Part shown: positions 45,517 through 57,219 of the stretch, in pieces | How positions within the stretch are numbered: position 1 is the first letter of the stretch | Layout of the letters: every line of letters begins with the position of its first letter | NCBI GenBank assembly: GCA_949751835.1 | Contig: CATKHK010000001.1 | Coordinates: forward strand, 372,001 to 436,000 | DNA from: Blepharisma japonicum | Lineage: Eukaryota; Ciliophora; Heterotrichea; Heterotrichida; Blepharismidae | DNA: 64,000 nt | Direction: 5' to 3' | The notes under the pieces: model-generated | The model's input: only the letters and a program-made list of their open reading frames with translations | Databases searched by the model: none | Told to the model about the DNA's origin: nothing | Translations under genes and position numbers: made by a program

Positions 45517-48500
45517 TTAAAATTCATAATCTTCAAGTTTTAATGGTCTCGCATAATAAGTGTTCACGCATCGGCTAGTTGGTGTATGGGTAAGCATTTT
45601 GTTAAAATAAAAATCAAACCTATCTGATTGAATATTTTCTAGCAATTTTTTTGATTCTTCTGTAACGTTAATTTTCCCTTGAAATCCATTAACTTCTGTA
45701 GTAAAAGCTATGTCTACGTCAGGTCCATAAATATCGTATTTAATCATATTAGTTCCTGTTATCCCTGCAATGACATCGCCTGTGTGAATTCCAATCCTTA
45801 AGCTGAAATTAACTCCTTTATCTCTATTTATTCTTTTGACACTCTTTATCATATCCAATGCCATATTCATAGTGTTTTCACACTCAACCTCAGGCTTTCT
45901 TTTTTTTCCTGGCTCGATTTCAGTAAAACTCAAAACAACATAGCTGTCTCCTATGGTATGAATTTTATATACGTCATGAATCATACACAAATTATCAAAA
46001 GATGAAAATAATTTAGATAAAAGATTGACAGCTTCTATAGGTTTTCTATTTGAAGACCATTGCGTAAATCCGCTAATATCAGCAAAAAGAATCGTTATGT
46101 TTGAAAATTTGTCAGTTGTCGTTATCCCATCCTCGAGATTCTTTATCACACTTGGAGGCATCATTTGATATAGAAGTTTATCAGTGTTTTCAATTTCCCT
46201 TTGTGCGAGCTTGTTTAAATTATAGGTCTTTCTATCATAGTGCTCTTTCATTAAGCTAACTACAGTATTAATCAAGATAAAAACAAAAACAAAAAATATT
46301 GTTTCTATATACGGAGATGCATTATAACCTTTTAAAATTATCGCAGTCCAGCTTATTACATTTGATATTGAAGCTATTAGAATGTGTCCAAACGGTAGCC
46401 CACCTATGTAATTTATCACAAGGTTCAAGTACATGACTTCTAATACAACCACATATATAAAAGTTTCACTTACAAAAGCAATCAAGCTTATGCTTGACAT
46501 ACTCGCACATAGAAAAACCAGCATGAAAATCCACGGGTATAAATAATTTGTGTATATTCTTGTCAGAATCACAGCTAATATGATCATCATGAACAAGCAC
46601 ACAGCTCTGATCCCTATTAGAAAATAGGTCCCATACTGGTCATCAGATAATCGATTTCCAATAATAAAAATAGCAGTAAGTATTGCATAAATAGCAATGG
46701 TCATTCAGAGCCCACACAATAAAGTGAAAATATCTCTCTCTATTGTCTTCACACGATATTCATATTGTGGTGGCAGTTCCTGCAAATTACACGTTAGCCA
46801 CTGAACAGGTCCTGCCAATAGCACTTTTTCGTCCTCATCTCCAAATGCGGCTTTATCAAGCTTATCGATTTCAAATGAAGATACTGACTTGGTCATTGTT
46901 TTTGTAAGAGAAAAATCTGCATCTATAAGTGGAGCTTTCGAAGTATTCAATTCACTGTCTGAAGGCAAAGGCTGTTGTTGGCTGAATTTAGCGTCTGGTA
47001 GATCGTTAAATGTTGTGAATTTTCGCTGTCGTGATGGTCTGATTTTTAAGTCCTTGACGAAATATGAATTCACATAGCCTTTTCCTTTGATTTCTACTTG
47101 GTCTGGAATGAAGTCTCACGATTCATCATGAACAAGATCATATGTTGATGAAGAAATTCGTAGCATATCAGGGGCCTCAATTGATGTACACATTCCAGAC
47201 GCAATTTTGGTGGTTTCTCCGATAAGAGTAAATTGTGGTTTTTGGTCTCCAACAACTCCAGCGATAATGTGCCCAGTATTAATTCCGATTTTTATATGAA
47301 ATTTTACACCAGTTTTTAAATAAACTGGCTCCATTTTTTTGAGAATATGCTGAGCTAACTCTATAACTCTCACTGCATGGTTTTTTGCCAAGATGGATTT
47401 TTCTAGGTTTTCTTCTGCATCCTTTAATCCCCCACAAGCCATATACGTTTTATTTACAGTCTCAATTTTTGTTACAGCATGCTTTTGACATAGCCTGTCG
47501 CATATTCCAAAAAATTTGTCAAGTAAATCAATAATTTCACTAGGCGTATGTGTAGCGCAAATATTATCAAAATCACAAATTTCACAAAATAAGATAGTTA
47601 CTGAGCTTTGATCTTCAGAAATATAGCGGATTCCTTGTTTAACACGGTCTCTTACGAATCTAGGAAGAAGGTCTCCAAGTACATTTTGGCCTTTTTGGAA
47701 CTCAAATTCCAATTTTTTCTTTAAAATATACTCAATTCGTATATTTTTTTCTATAGAATATCCTACAAATCCACTTATTATAGCAATTCCAAGAGCCAAT
47801 GTAATATAATTCAAGCCAATTATAACAACGCTAACCTTTGATATTTTATCAGAATAATACACCACAACCCTTATAAGATAAATCACTATATAAATAACAT
47901 TCAAAAAAATTAGCTTATAAGTGCTCACATAGAATATAACAAATGTAAGTAGCGGAACAAAGGCAGTGCTCATGGAACCATCATTGTTTTGGATAATTTC
48001 TATAATCGTTTTTATAATCATTGCTGAAATGATAATAAGCATTACCACTTTTTCATAGTGTCTTATAAAATGAGAAGAAAATGCGAAGATGACGACCCCC
48101 AGTAAGATTACCATGATTATTATTCTTACACCCATGATGCCGACTTTTTGATCGCCGTTTAATAAATCAATTACTGACCATACTAAGACTGCGCCGAAAA
48201 TTAAGATAAGCATAAGACGGATAAATTTTATAATTCTATCAGTACGAAACCGCTTATAATGTCTTTCTGCAAATTGATTATTGAACTCCAAGGTCCACTT
48301 ATTCCAAGAATAATCGTCCTTATCATTAAGCTGCTCATTATTCATTTTCAGCCCTTTTGCGTTAAAAATGGTATTTATTTTTGATGAATATTCCAATGCC
48401 CTTGCAGATATATAGTCCTTGCTCCTTTGAGTAACATAACTTCTTTCAGGATGGACAAGATTTATTTGAGCATTCATAAGGGTTTCATTACTTGCAGGAA

Positions 48501-51500
48501 ATCATAGAGATTTTATATATTTTCCTGCAAAAATCAAAATAAAACAAACAATGCTTATTAAAAACAGGCAAATTATATAGATAGGGGTCATAAATATTCC
48601 AGTAGAAATTCCTATCATCTGGGAAGTTGGGAATTTAGAAAAGTCATAGACAAATATAAATGGGAAAAAAATAAACAAGCTTATGATGGTTATAATGATA
48701 AATAACATGTTTCAGCTTTTCATTTCTAAAATAATTGTACCAGTAACTGTTTGGACAACGGAGTAAAATGCAATTGTGCCAATTATCATGATGTCTTCAG
48801 TGTAGCCTTTGTCTGATATTGTCCCAGTAATTCCAAATGTCAATAAAATGTAAATTATCAAAGTTTGGCATATAGCTAAAATAGCTCAGCTGATGAAAAT
48901 TTTTGCATTGAACATTTTCGAATAAATTCCATCTTTATATAGTTGAGGATATTTCAGTATCAAATTTGAGTCATAGTCTTTATCTAGGACTCCTAGCACC
49001 ATTATTGGGATTGAAGTCAATGCAACATTATATGACAAAATTAGCCACGAATCATATCATGCGGTTCCTGAGTACAGATTTATAAAGCTGAAGTAAAATT
49101 GGGGAATCACAAGTAAAAAGTTCTTATAAAAAGAATAAAGGATCACCCTTGTGATTCTTCGGTAGTTTCATCGTCCATGCAAAAATAAAAGTGGGATTAA
49201 ATATCTAAACCTTGCAATGGCATAATCGCTGGAATTTACAGCTTGAAGTCCTTCAACTCCACTAACTCCGATTCCAACATGAGCTTCCTGTATCATAGGG
49301 ACATCATTAGCCCCATCTCCAATGCTCATAGTGATTGGCTTAAAATCAAAATGATTTTTCACCAACTTTACAACCTCAGATTTTTGTAACGGAGAGACTC
49401 TACAGCAAATGACAGCGTGGCTTAAAAATGAAAGTGTGCTGAAATATTTCAAGCATTTAAGGTCAGATAATATAAATTGTAATGATGTTCCATCTATAAC
49501 AAGCCCCAAGTTTATGTTTTTTATTTCAATAGGAAATTCAAAGCCATCGTCGATCATATGGCTTACGCTTAAGCTTGATGATGAATTCATAGAATTCGGT
49601 CTTATATTATTGACTCTAACAAAAGTTTTTGGAGGCTCAAATTTTCTTTGAATAATGACATTTTTTGACAAAGCTTTCCTCAGCATATCTCTTGCTGTTT
49701 CCGTACTTGTTGCATTAATAGTAACGATTGTCATATCTTTTCTCAGTAATTTACAAGAATAGCCAATATTAATCGCAGTCTCTTGTTTATCCCCTGTAAG
49801 TACCCATACTTTAATTCCAGCTTCCATGAGTGTCGCAATAGTTTCTGGGACGCCGCTTTGTATTTTGTCTTCGATTGCTGTAACTCCTAGATATTCCATA
49901 TCAACTTCAAATTCTTCAGCCACCTCATCGAGTCTTTTCGTCCTATCCGACATTGCATTTCTAGCTGAATTTCATTTTTTTTCAAAATCGTCAGCCTGCT
50001 CTTTGCTTAAAATTTTTCTAGCCAGTACTAGAGTTCTTAGTCCTTCTACCGCAAACTCATATAAATGCCGCTTAACGTCCTCTTTTTCATCCTCAGAAAG
50101 TTTTAGTTTTGCAAGCATAATATCATCTGCACCTTTGCAATATATAATAGGCGGTTTTGTAGTGTCTGATAAGGGCTCTAATACAATTGACATTCTTTTT
50201 CTGAATGAATTAAACTCATTTATCCCGATTATACGGAATTCTTCAACGACTCCTTCAGCACTGAAGCTACAAACTCCGAGTTTATTGCTGATAAAAGAAT
50301 ATCCCATTGCATGTGCTGCAATTACAAGGGCTTCTTCATCAGGAGATGAAGCTTGATAGTTTATGCTTCCGTCTTCTAATTCTTCTGATATTACTGTGTG
50401 GCACAATGCAATGCATTCTAAAAAATTACGGATCTCATCATGGTAATAGCCTCTTAAATCGGCCAGTAATATTGGGTCATAAAATTTAAATTTCGGATGA
50501 GGATTGATGCAAATATTAACTGAACCTCCTCTTGCTTCTTCTTTATATCCATATAATCGACCTTTAATAGCACATCGTTTAAACTCCATTTGGTTTTCAG
50601 TTAATGTTCCTGTTTTATCAGAAAAAATATACTCGATCTGTCCCAAACTTTCATTTAAATCACCCGTTTTTGCAATTGCAGGTCTGTCTAAGGGCTCATA
50701 ATACATCCTCAAATCCCATTGAATATGTTTGGCTTGGATTACTCTTACAATGTCCATAGAAACATACAGAGAAATTGGGACTAAGCTGTTATAAAGAATC
50801 AAAAAAGTTATGATGCCAAGAATTGAGCTATCCTTTGTGCTTCCACCGAAGTATTTGACAGTGCTTGACTCTGTATAAGCATAAAGTACTGAAATGATTG
50901 TGCTTAAAGCAGCAAATGCGAAAAGCATAGTAAAAACAATTATTAAATATTTATTCACACGCTTTTCTACATTGCTTCTTTTTTGAATTGCAGAATGAGA
51001 ATTTATCATAAGTTTCGTATCAACTCCTGTAAAAACTACTATCCCAAATACCCATTTTGTGTTTTTTATTGTGCTTCCTCTCAAAATCACATTATTTTGG
51101 TCAATACTTATTGCTTTTGGAAATACACTAAGTGTTAGGGACCCTTCATATTTGTATAGCCTATTGTTTGGATGCTCGCTTTTCAGCACCCCATTATCAA
51201 ATCTCTGTATAAGCTGTGCCCAGTTATGATTTTCTTGTTCCAGCCATGGAGCAGTTTCATGCAAAGCTTCTTTAGGTTTCAAGTTATTTTCACCATCAAG
51301 GCTTGATGTTTCTATATAGCAAACTCCATCAGAGTTACTTGTAAGTAAAATTATAAAATCTGCAGGCACTGGATCTCCATTTTGTAGATATACATAATTC
51401 CCAACCTCTATATTCATTCACATTTCTGTTTCAAATTTATTTTCTGTGTCTTTTCATATATTTGCGCTTCGAAAGTTAATTTCTTTGTCACTTTGATGGC

Positions 51501-51804
51501 GCTGATAGTCATTATAAGCATCTTTTACTAAAGTAACAAAGATTACAAGGGAAAGAGGTGCAATAGTTGCTCAAGAAGATGTAGGAGATAAGTTTAAAGG
51601 GAGAAGTTGAAATATTGATACAATGAGAAATCATATGTTAGCTATCCTATGAAATTGCTCAAAAATATTTTTTGGGACAAGAGATAGTAAGGTATATTTC
51701 CCAGTGCTGATATAATTGTTAGGGTAGATATGGTGCTCACTAGGCAAGCCACGGTTCAATTTTATTTCACGGAACTCTTGGGCTTTAAATTTTTTATCTC
51801 CCAT
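45517..51804 (-). CDS. Guanylyl cyclase fused to a P4-type ATPase
   Basis: One frame of 2095 codons with about twenty TGA-Trp codons and no intron. The N-terminal 1200 residues are a P4-ATPase (lipid flippase type): [20 protein letters not shown], then [20 protein letters not shown], phospho-Asp396 in [22 protein letters not shown] and [20 protein letters not shown]. Two six-helix membrane units each precede a class III cyclase domain: C1 at about 1390-1570 and C2 at about 1890-2080. C2 keeps both metal Asp (FADISGF, IGDSYVV). C1 has lost them (FCEICDF, VNKTYM) but has Glu at the base-selecting position (KIETV). This ATPase-cyclase fusion is known from ciliates and apicomplexans, where it makes cGMP. 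Confidence 0.95.
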
Positions 51805-51995
51805 TTTGGAATTTTTCTTAGGTTTATCATTTTCTAATAATGCTTTAATTGCTAAATTTGCTTATAATTAATATTCGTTTACAAAAATTTATTTTTATTA
51901 AAAAGATCATTTGCACAGCATTAATATATTTTAGCTTCGTATCTATCTTAATTCTGATTTACTTAAACAATGGCAAGCTATAATAAGAAAAATAA

Positions 51996-53108
51996 ATGAT
52001 TCTCCTAATTTTACTATCAAATTTAGCATTTATCAACAGCTTAATTTGTGACACATACCAATGCCAAACATCAAACCAAAAATTTTATCAAAATCAATGT
52101 ATTTATTGAGATGAAAAATTAAACGCTTATTATCTCCAGCTATGCGGTGAAGTAGAAACCCCCTATTGTGCTCCTTCATATTCACCCAACAGTGCAAACA
52201 CCACATGCGCCCAATATCAACCAGCAAGCTCAGGTATTTATCCAGGCGAAAAATGTATATCGAAAGAAGAATGTTTGCATTCAGCCCAAGGCTGTGTTGA
52301 TGGAGTCTGCCGAGGAACTAAAGAGAACGGAAAGTGCAGTTCAACTTGGGACTGTGACGTAGGTCTTTATTGTAACTCTTCAAGCATTTGCATAAAGCTA
52401 ATACCTGATGGATCAAAAGGATGTAAATCAGAATTTGACTGTGAAAATTGGCTAGGCTGTGATATTGGCTCAGGAAGTCATGCGACTGCTGGAACTTGCA
52501 GACCATATTATAGTATTTTGCCTCATGAAAATATAAAATCGTGTAGTGAACAAAATTTGAATCCTTTATGCTCTTCCACTATGTGTGATATTAGTGAAAC
52601 AGATGGACAAATTTATTGTACAGACAAATTATCATCATATGATAAGAAGCTGCCAGTACTTTGCGAGTCAGATTCATCGTGCACATCTACCACAGAAGAT
52701 TTTTTCAAAAAAAGTTTCACAAAAAATTGCACATGTGGAGAAAATTCATTGGGTGAAGCTTTTTGTAATTTATTTCCCAACGATAAACCATTCAAGGATT
52801 ACATTGATCAACATTCAAAATGATATCACAGTGAAGCCATCAAACAATGTCATACAATGAGAAGGAATGCCTGAAATTGTATTACTGACTGATGGAACAC
52901 AAATGATGCTACCACCTTAATATATTTCCAGCTTAAAGTAGAAAGATGACCTTTCATACAAAAAAATGATATGTGTGTTGGTGCTATCTATGAAGTGGGA
53001 TATAACTTCTGGAGGCAAGCATATGAAAGAATGATTGATAATGACGATAAAGATGATGATTTAGCTATAAGCTTAATTGCTGCTACTAATATCTTTCTAT
53101 ATTTGTAA
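51996..53108 (+). CDS. Secreted Cys-rich protein, 370 aa
   Basis: Starts at ATG 51996 with a signal peptide (MILLILLSNLAFINSLICD). It contains about 30 Cys, in patterns such as KCISKEECLHSAQGCVDGVC, KCSSTWDCDVGLYCNSSSIC and GCKSEFDCENWLGCDIGSGS, resembling the small disulfide knots of Dickkopf/colipase-like domains in ciliate surface proteins. Several TGA codons encode Trp in the C-terminal 100 residues. A C-terminal hydrophobic stretch (DLAISLIAATNIFLYL) could be a GPI-attachment signal. The exact role is unknown; a secreted or cell-surface protein is inferred from the leader and Cys content. Confidence 0.82.
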
Positions 53109-53244
53109 TTAAGTACTATTTTGCATTTATTAGTTTGGCTGATATTTAAGCTAATTATTTTATATTTGCATCCAACAAAAACTGAAAGTTAATTAAGGAC
53201 GTGTTTGATGCTACTATATGATTTTTTTTAAGTTAATGTAGAAA

Positions 53245-54036
53245 ATGGTATCAGACAAGATTAGGAATAATTATTTTTTAAAAATGAAAAGAGGAAATAG
53301 CAGACCCATAAATAATATCCAAAGAGGCAAAGCAGCTGTGAAGCCAGTAGCAAAAGTGGCATTTCCAAAAAAAGTTACAATGATGGGTGCTTATCAAAAC
53401 CTAGCCAGCCTTATAAATGAATATGAAAATATTGAAGATCCTCTAGTCGGCTTTTCTCAGCCACAGATATACCAAAAATTATATGAGGCAATAATTAAGA
53501 CCGACCTGGATTTGCTAAGGTCATATATAAATTTCCACAAGGAAGAAATAATTCAAGCGTTTCTTAAAACTGATCCTAAGTCACTGCTTCATCTTGCAGT
53601 AAAGTCGGGGGTTATAGAAATGGTTGAGTCTATCCTTAGCCTAAATATCCCAGTGAATATTTTGAATAAGAACTTGAAAACAGCGATGCATAAGGCTTGA
53701 AGGAATTTAAATATCGTAAAGCTACTTATAAAGCACAAAGCTGATATCAATCCGAGAGACAAGAAGGGGAAAATTCCATTGCACTATGCAATTATATCCT
53801 TAAATGGAGACCAATTATCAGAGCTTGTTTTACTTGGATTTGATTTGCATGTAAAGGATAATGATGGAAATATGCCAATTGACCTAATTCAAAATCAAAA
53901 TTTAAAAACATCTTTGCTAAATAAATACTTTTGGCAAAAAAGCAAAGGGTTGCTGTTTGTCTCAAAATTCAGGCCAAACTTTTTCGTTGGAGCTCTCAAT
54001 AATAATCTCAGAAGAGAAATTCTCGATTATTTATAA
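53245..54036 (+). CDS. Ankyrin-repeat protein, 263 aa
   Basis: Three or four ankyrin repeats occupy residues 85-235 (SLLHLAVKSGVIEMVESILS, TAMHKAWRNLNIVKLLIKHK, KIPLHYAIISLNGDQLSELV). The Trp in the second is a TGA. The N-terminal 50 residues are basic and disordered. The C-terminal 40 residues (FVSKFRPNFFVGALNNNLRR) have no assigned fold. Ankyrin repeats bind partner proteins; none is identifiable. The next gene starts 32 bp downstream on the same strand. Confidence 0.85.
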
Positions 54037-54068
54037 ATAATTCTTTTGATTATTAATTAAATTTATTC

Positions 54069-55460
54069 ATGAGTGGGTTTTACAGCAGAGGCAAAAAGTC
54101 CCAAAATGAGCAAAAAGAAAAGGAAGAACAGCAACGATTTGAACAGCAAATGAAAGAGCAAGAAAACAAAAAAACAGAGATCATCAAAGAAACGAATAAA
54201 ATAAGAATGTAATGAATAGATAGTTCTAAACAAACACAAGAAGAAAAGAAAAAGCAAGAAGCCATGAAAATAGAAGAAGAAAAGCAAAGGAAAATCAAAG
54301 AAAATAAAGAAAAATATACAAATTTTGTAAGAGGAAAACGACATGAAAAATCGAAATCAAGCGAAGAGATAAAGGAAAATGAATGTAAAGAGAAAGTAAA
54401 TGATGAACAAAGAGAAAATAGCATCGCAGAAATCATCGAAACAAATGAAAATGCTGACATACCTGAAGAAATTTTGCCAGAAAACTCTCCTATTAAAGAG
54501 GAGGAAAATGAAAAAATCCAAAAATCAGTTGTTCAAGAAATTTCAAAAAATGAGAATGATTTACCTCCTGTCAGAATAAAGAAGAAACTCATAAGACCTG
54601 GAAGCAAAGAAAATGCAATACCTATGAAAACGATGGAAGTTATAGTAGACTCAGAACCTGTTAGAGTCCAAACACCTCCGTTTCACAATCTTAATGAGGT
54701 TAACCCTATTATTGACGAAAAGCCAAAACAAATCAAAAAGCGCCCAATATTTAAGCCAAAGCCTAAACCAAACGAAAAAAATATAAGTCCACCTAAATCT
54801 GAAATTAATGAAAATTTAGAAGAAGTCCCAGACATTCGCACTCTTCAAAATCAAGAAGATGAAATTGAAGCCGCATTAATGATGCTTAATATAAAAGCTA
54901 TAAAACAAAAAGCTCTTTCTGGCATAGAAGCTATAGATGAAGAAGCCAAGCTCCTTGAAGAGTCTTTAGCACGTGTGAACATCACACCAATTCCTCCTGA
55001 AATTTCACAAGAAATCTTATCACAAATAGTCCACCCTGCCCCATTGGCTAAGCTTATTGAAGAGCCAAAGAGGGAACCTTCAGTGGAAACTAAAATAACA
55101 GAGGATCAAAGATCTGCATTTAGTGCATTTCCAATCCGTGGGAATATATCAGATGGACAATCAATGATTTCTACTATAAGAAATGAAAAAAAATGAAATT
55201 CCAGACAAGTCTCAGTGGATAGAGAGCCAGTTAAAAAAATTGGATCAGTTTACAACGAAATTGCTGCAAGGAGTGGAAGATATGGAAAAGATAACCCTCC
55301 ACCTAAATATGCTATGCGCAAAAAAAGGGAAAGAGAGCCAATTTCGTTAAGGAAAATCCCAAAGCCAAGCAAGTATAATCTTGATGTGGTAAAAATAAAT
55401 CCAAAAATCGATATAAAACAACTTTTTCATGAAGAAGATCTCCCAGAATGGGCTAAATAG
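54069..55460 (+). CDS. Highly charged Lys/Glu-rich protein (one 15-nt intron)
   Basis: Predicted 458 aa. The intron 54209-54223 (GTAATGAATAGATAG) removes in-frame TAA and restores NKIR/ISKQTQEEKKK. Residues 10-110 form a strongly charged coiled coil. The middle is disordered, Pro/Lys/Glu-rich (KRPIFKPKPKPNEKN). The C-terminus has a more conserved-looking block (VYNEIAARSGRYGKDNPPPK, KIPKPSKYNLDVVKINPKI) ending LFHEEDLPEWAK. I recognise no family. Several long antisense frames here are shadows of the biased composition. Confidence 0.8.
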
Positions 55461-55621
55461 TGTAATTTAAATGAAAATATTATGCTAGCATATATTTTAA
55501 AATTTTCAAAATTTCTCGCATAGATAGTCATGAAAAATTATTTTAATTTAATCGCATAGAGTTCCAAAAATGAGGTCCAATATTTTGATAGCTAATTACT
55601 TAGTTGTATTCATTTAAATTA

Positions 55622-56329
55622 TTAATCCACTACCTTTGATATTATCATTCCGCGCTCAACACTTATCAAGCTCAAAGAATCAATAACCTCATTAAAAATT
55701 TTGTCAATATTTTCTCTGTGCTGAGCTATTTTTTGACTTGAAATGCTTGATATTGGGATATCATTTTTGGGAACATTACTTTTCCATAAGCAACTTATAT
55801 TTGCAGCTGCTTGCAAATACTCTTTAGCTTTAGCCTTTGAATCTTCTTCTCCTACTGGATTTGGTTGTGTCGATAAATCCATGAATTGGCTGCTTGTTTC
55901 TTCAACAATTTGAGTGAGTGCTGGCTTCAATGCTTCTTCAGCTTCTTCTACTGTTTTTGGACGATTTTTTGCTGTGTTTCCTTTATCATTTCCCTGCTTG
56001 AATAAAGTTTTATCTTGTGGCCTTATAAAATCTTTGAAATAAGCGCTTTGTCCAAGCTCATGATTATTTGACAAAGAATTTAGATATACTTCAAGACTTC
56101 TTTTTCGTGTTTCTATAAATTCTTTATTTTTGTTCCCAAATATCTTCTTTGGTGGAAATTTCGGGACTTGGCTTGAAAAATGTTTCAAATTTTGGTGCAA
56201 TTGTCGTATTTGTGAGTATCTTCTTTTAAAGCTCCATCGTTCTCCTGATACGTTGTCAGTGACAATGAGGATGTATTCTATATGTCCTTTTGCTAAAGAA
56301 TATTCACCAATTACTATTGATAAAGACAT
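55622..56329 (-). CDS. PX-domain protein, 235 aa
   Basis: Residues 1-110 form a PX domain: IEYILIVTDNVSGERWSFKR, then RYSQIRQLHQNLKHF (the RRYSxF phosphoinositide-contact motif), VPKFPPKKIFGNKN (Pro-rich loop) and FIETRKRSLEVYLNSL. These bind phosphatidylinositol 3-phosphate or related lipids on endosomes. The C-terminal half is helical (about 150-235) without a recognised SNX BAR signature. It is on the same strand as the EEP gene, 12 bp from that gene's stop codon. Confidence 0.9.
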   Translation of the reverse strand: MSLSIVIGEYSLAKGHIEYILIVTDNVSGERWSFKRRYSQIRQLHQNLKHFSSQVPKFPPKKIFGNKNKEFIETRKRSLEVYLNSLSNNHELGQSAYFKDFIRPQDKTLFKQGNDKGNTAKNRPKTVEEAEEALKPALTQIVEETSSQFMDLSTQPNPVGEEDSKAKAKEYLQAAANISCLWKSNVPKNDIPISSISSQKIAQHRENIDKIFNEVIDSLSLISVERGMIISKVVD

Positions 56330-56341
56330 TAATTATAAAGA

Positions 56342-57076
56342 CTACTTAATTCTAATAACTGTTGAAATTGGGAAATGATCGCTTGGGAATAAAGAGCCTC
56401 TTCCAATATTTGTCACTACATCTGCTTTAATGCACTCAAGATTCCCTCTGATAAAAACATAATCAAATGTTCCATATCTATCAATATCAGCCCATGGCCC
56501 ATATAGTCCAGTAGGAAATGTCAAGACTGGCTCTTCTCCGTTGCACTGCTTAAAGGCTGATTTAAAATATTTCGTCATCAGCTTATAAGGTTCTGAATTT
56601 GGGATAAAATTAAAATCTCCAACTAGTATGATGTTTGAAAATAAAATAGGATTTATCCATTCTATCAATTCCTGAACCTGTGCTAGCCTAGTCTCATCAG
56701 ACAAATGATCTAAATGAGTATTAATAAACCAAATATCTTGGGATCCTAATGAGCATTTGAACCTTTGGGCAACCCTAAGTCTTGAATTGTAAGTAAAAAC
56801 AGCTTCGTCTAAAATAGGAAATTGGGATTTAATCAAGGTGGCATTTCCATCAATACGGAATTCAGGCTCTGCTTTAGTCATGGGGGATGGTAGTTGTGAA
56901 AGTTTCATAGTGTAGTGAGGCAGTTCAAGGATATCGCGATTTCCTTGGAAGTTAATTTCTTGAAGGCCAAGAAAGTCACAATTCATATCCCCTATGGCAC
57001 GGGAGACTAAGTGTTTTCTTTCATGATATCTGCAGCTGGTGTTCAAAATATTGAAGCTCCCGACTTTTATTTCCAT
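56342..57076 (-). CDS. Endonuclease/exonuclease/phosphatase (EEP) family protein
   Basis: A 244-aa single-domain EEP protein. Catalytic motifs are all present: VGSFNIL (Asn), DFLGLQEI (metal Glu), WFINTHLDH (His), ILVGDFNFIPNS (Asp-x-Asn) and FPSDHFPI (Asp-His). The length fits a minimal DNase I-like hydrolase. The family includes DNA/RNA nucleases, deadenylases and phosphoinositide phosphatases, and the sequence does not decide between them. No signal peptide or extra domain. Confidence 0.92.
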   Translation of the reverse strand: MEIKVGSFNILNTSCRYHERKHLVSRAIGDMNCDFLGLQEINFQGNRDILELPHYTMKLSQLPSPMTKAEPEFRIDGNATLIKSQFPILDEAVFTYNSRLRVAQRFKCSLGSQDIWFINTHLDHLSDETRLAQVQELIEWINPILFSNIILVGDFNFIPNSEPYKLMTKYFKSAFKQCNGEEPVLTFPTGLYGPWADIDRYGTFDYVFIRGNLECIKADVVTNIGRGSLFPSDHFPISTVIRIK

Positions 57077-57219
57077 ATTATCTGAAACTAACCTTCAGTA
57101 AATTTAATTTTCATTTATTTACTAGTAATTTATAAATAAGGTGTTATAAAAGCCAACGTAAATATAATTTTACTTTAAATTTAATGATAAATTATATTAC
57201 GTCAGAAATTTACTGCTGT

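Noticed and set aside
54206-54223. In-frame TAA suggesting a broken gene at 54209
   Set aside because: It lies within a 15-nt segment with GTA start, A10 and TAG end, and its removal restores the frame, so it is an intron.
54063-54460. Phe/Ser-rich minus-strand frames opposite the charged-protein gene
   Set aside because: They are mirror images of Lys/Glu codons on the real coding strand.
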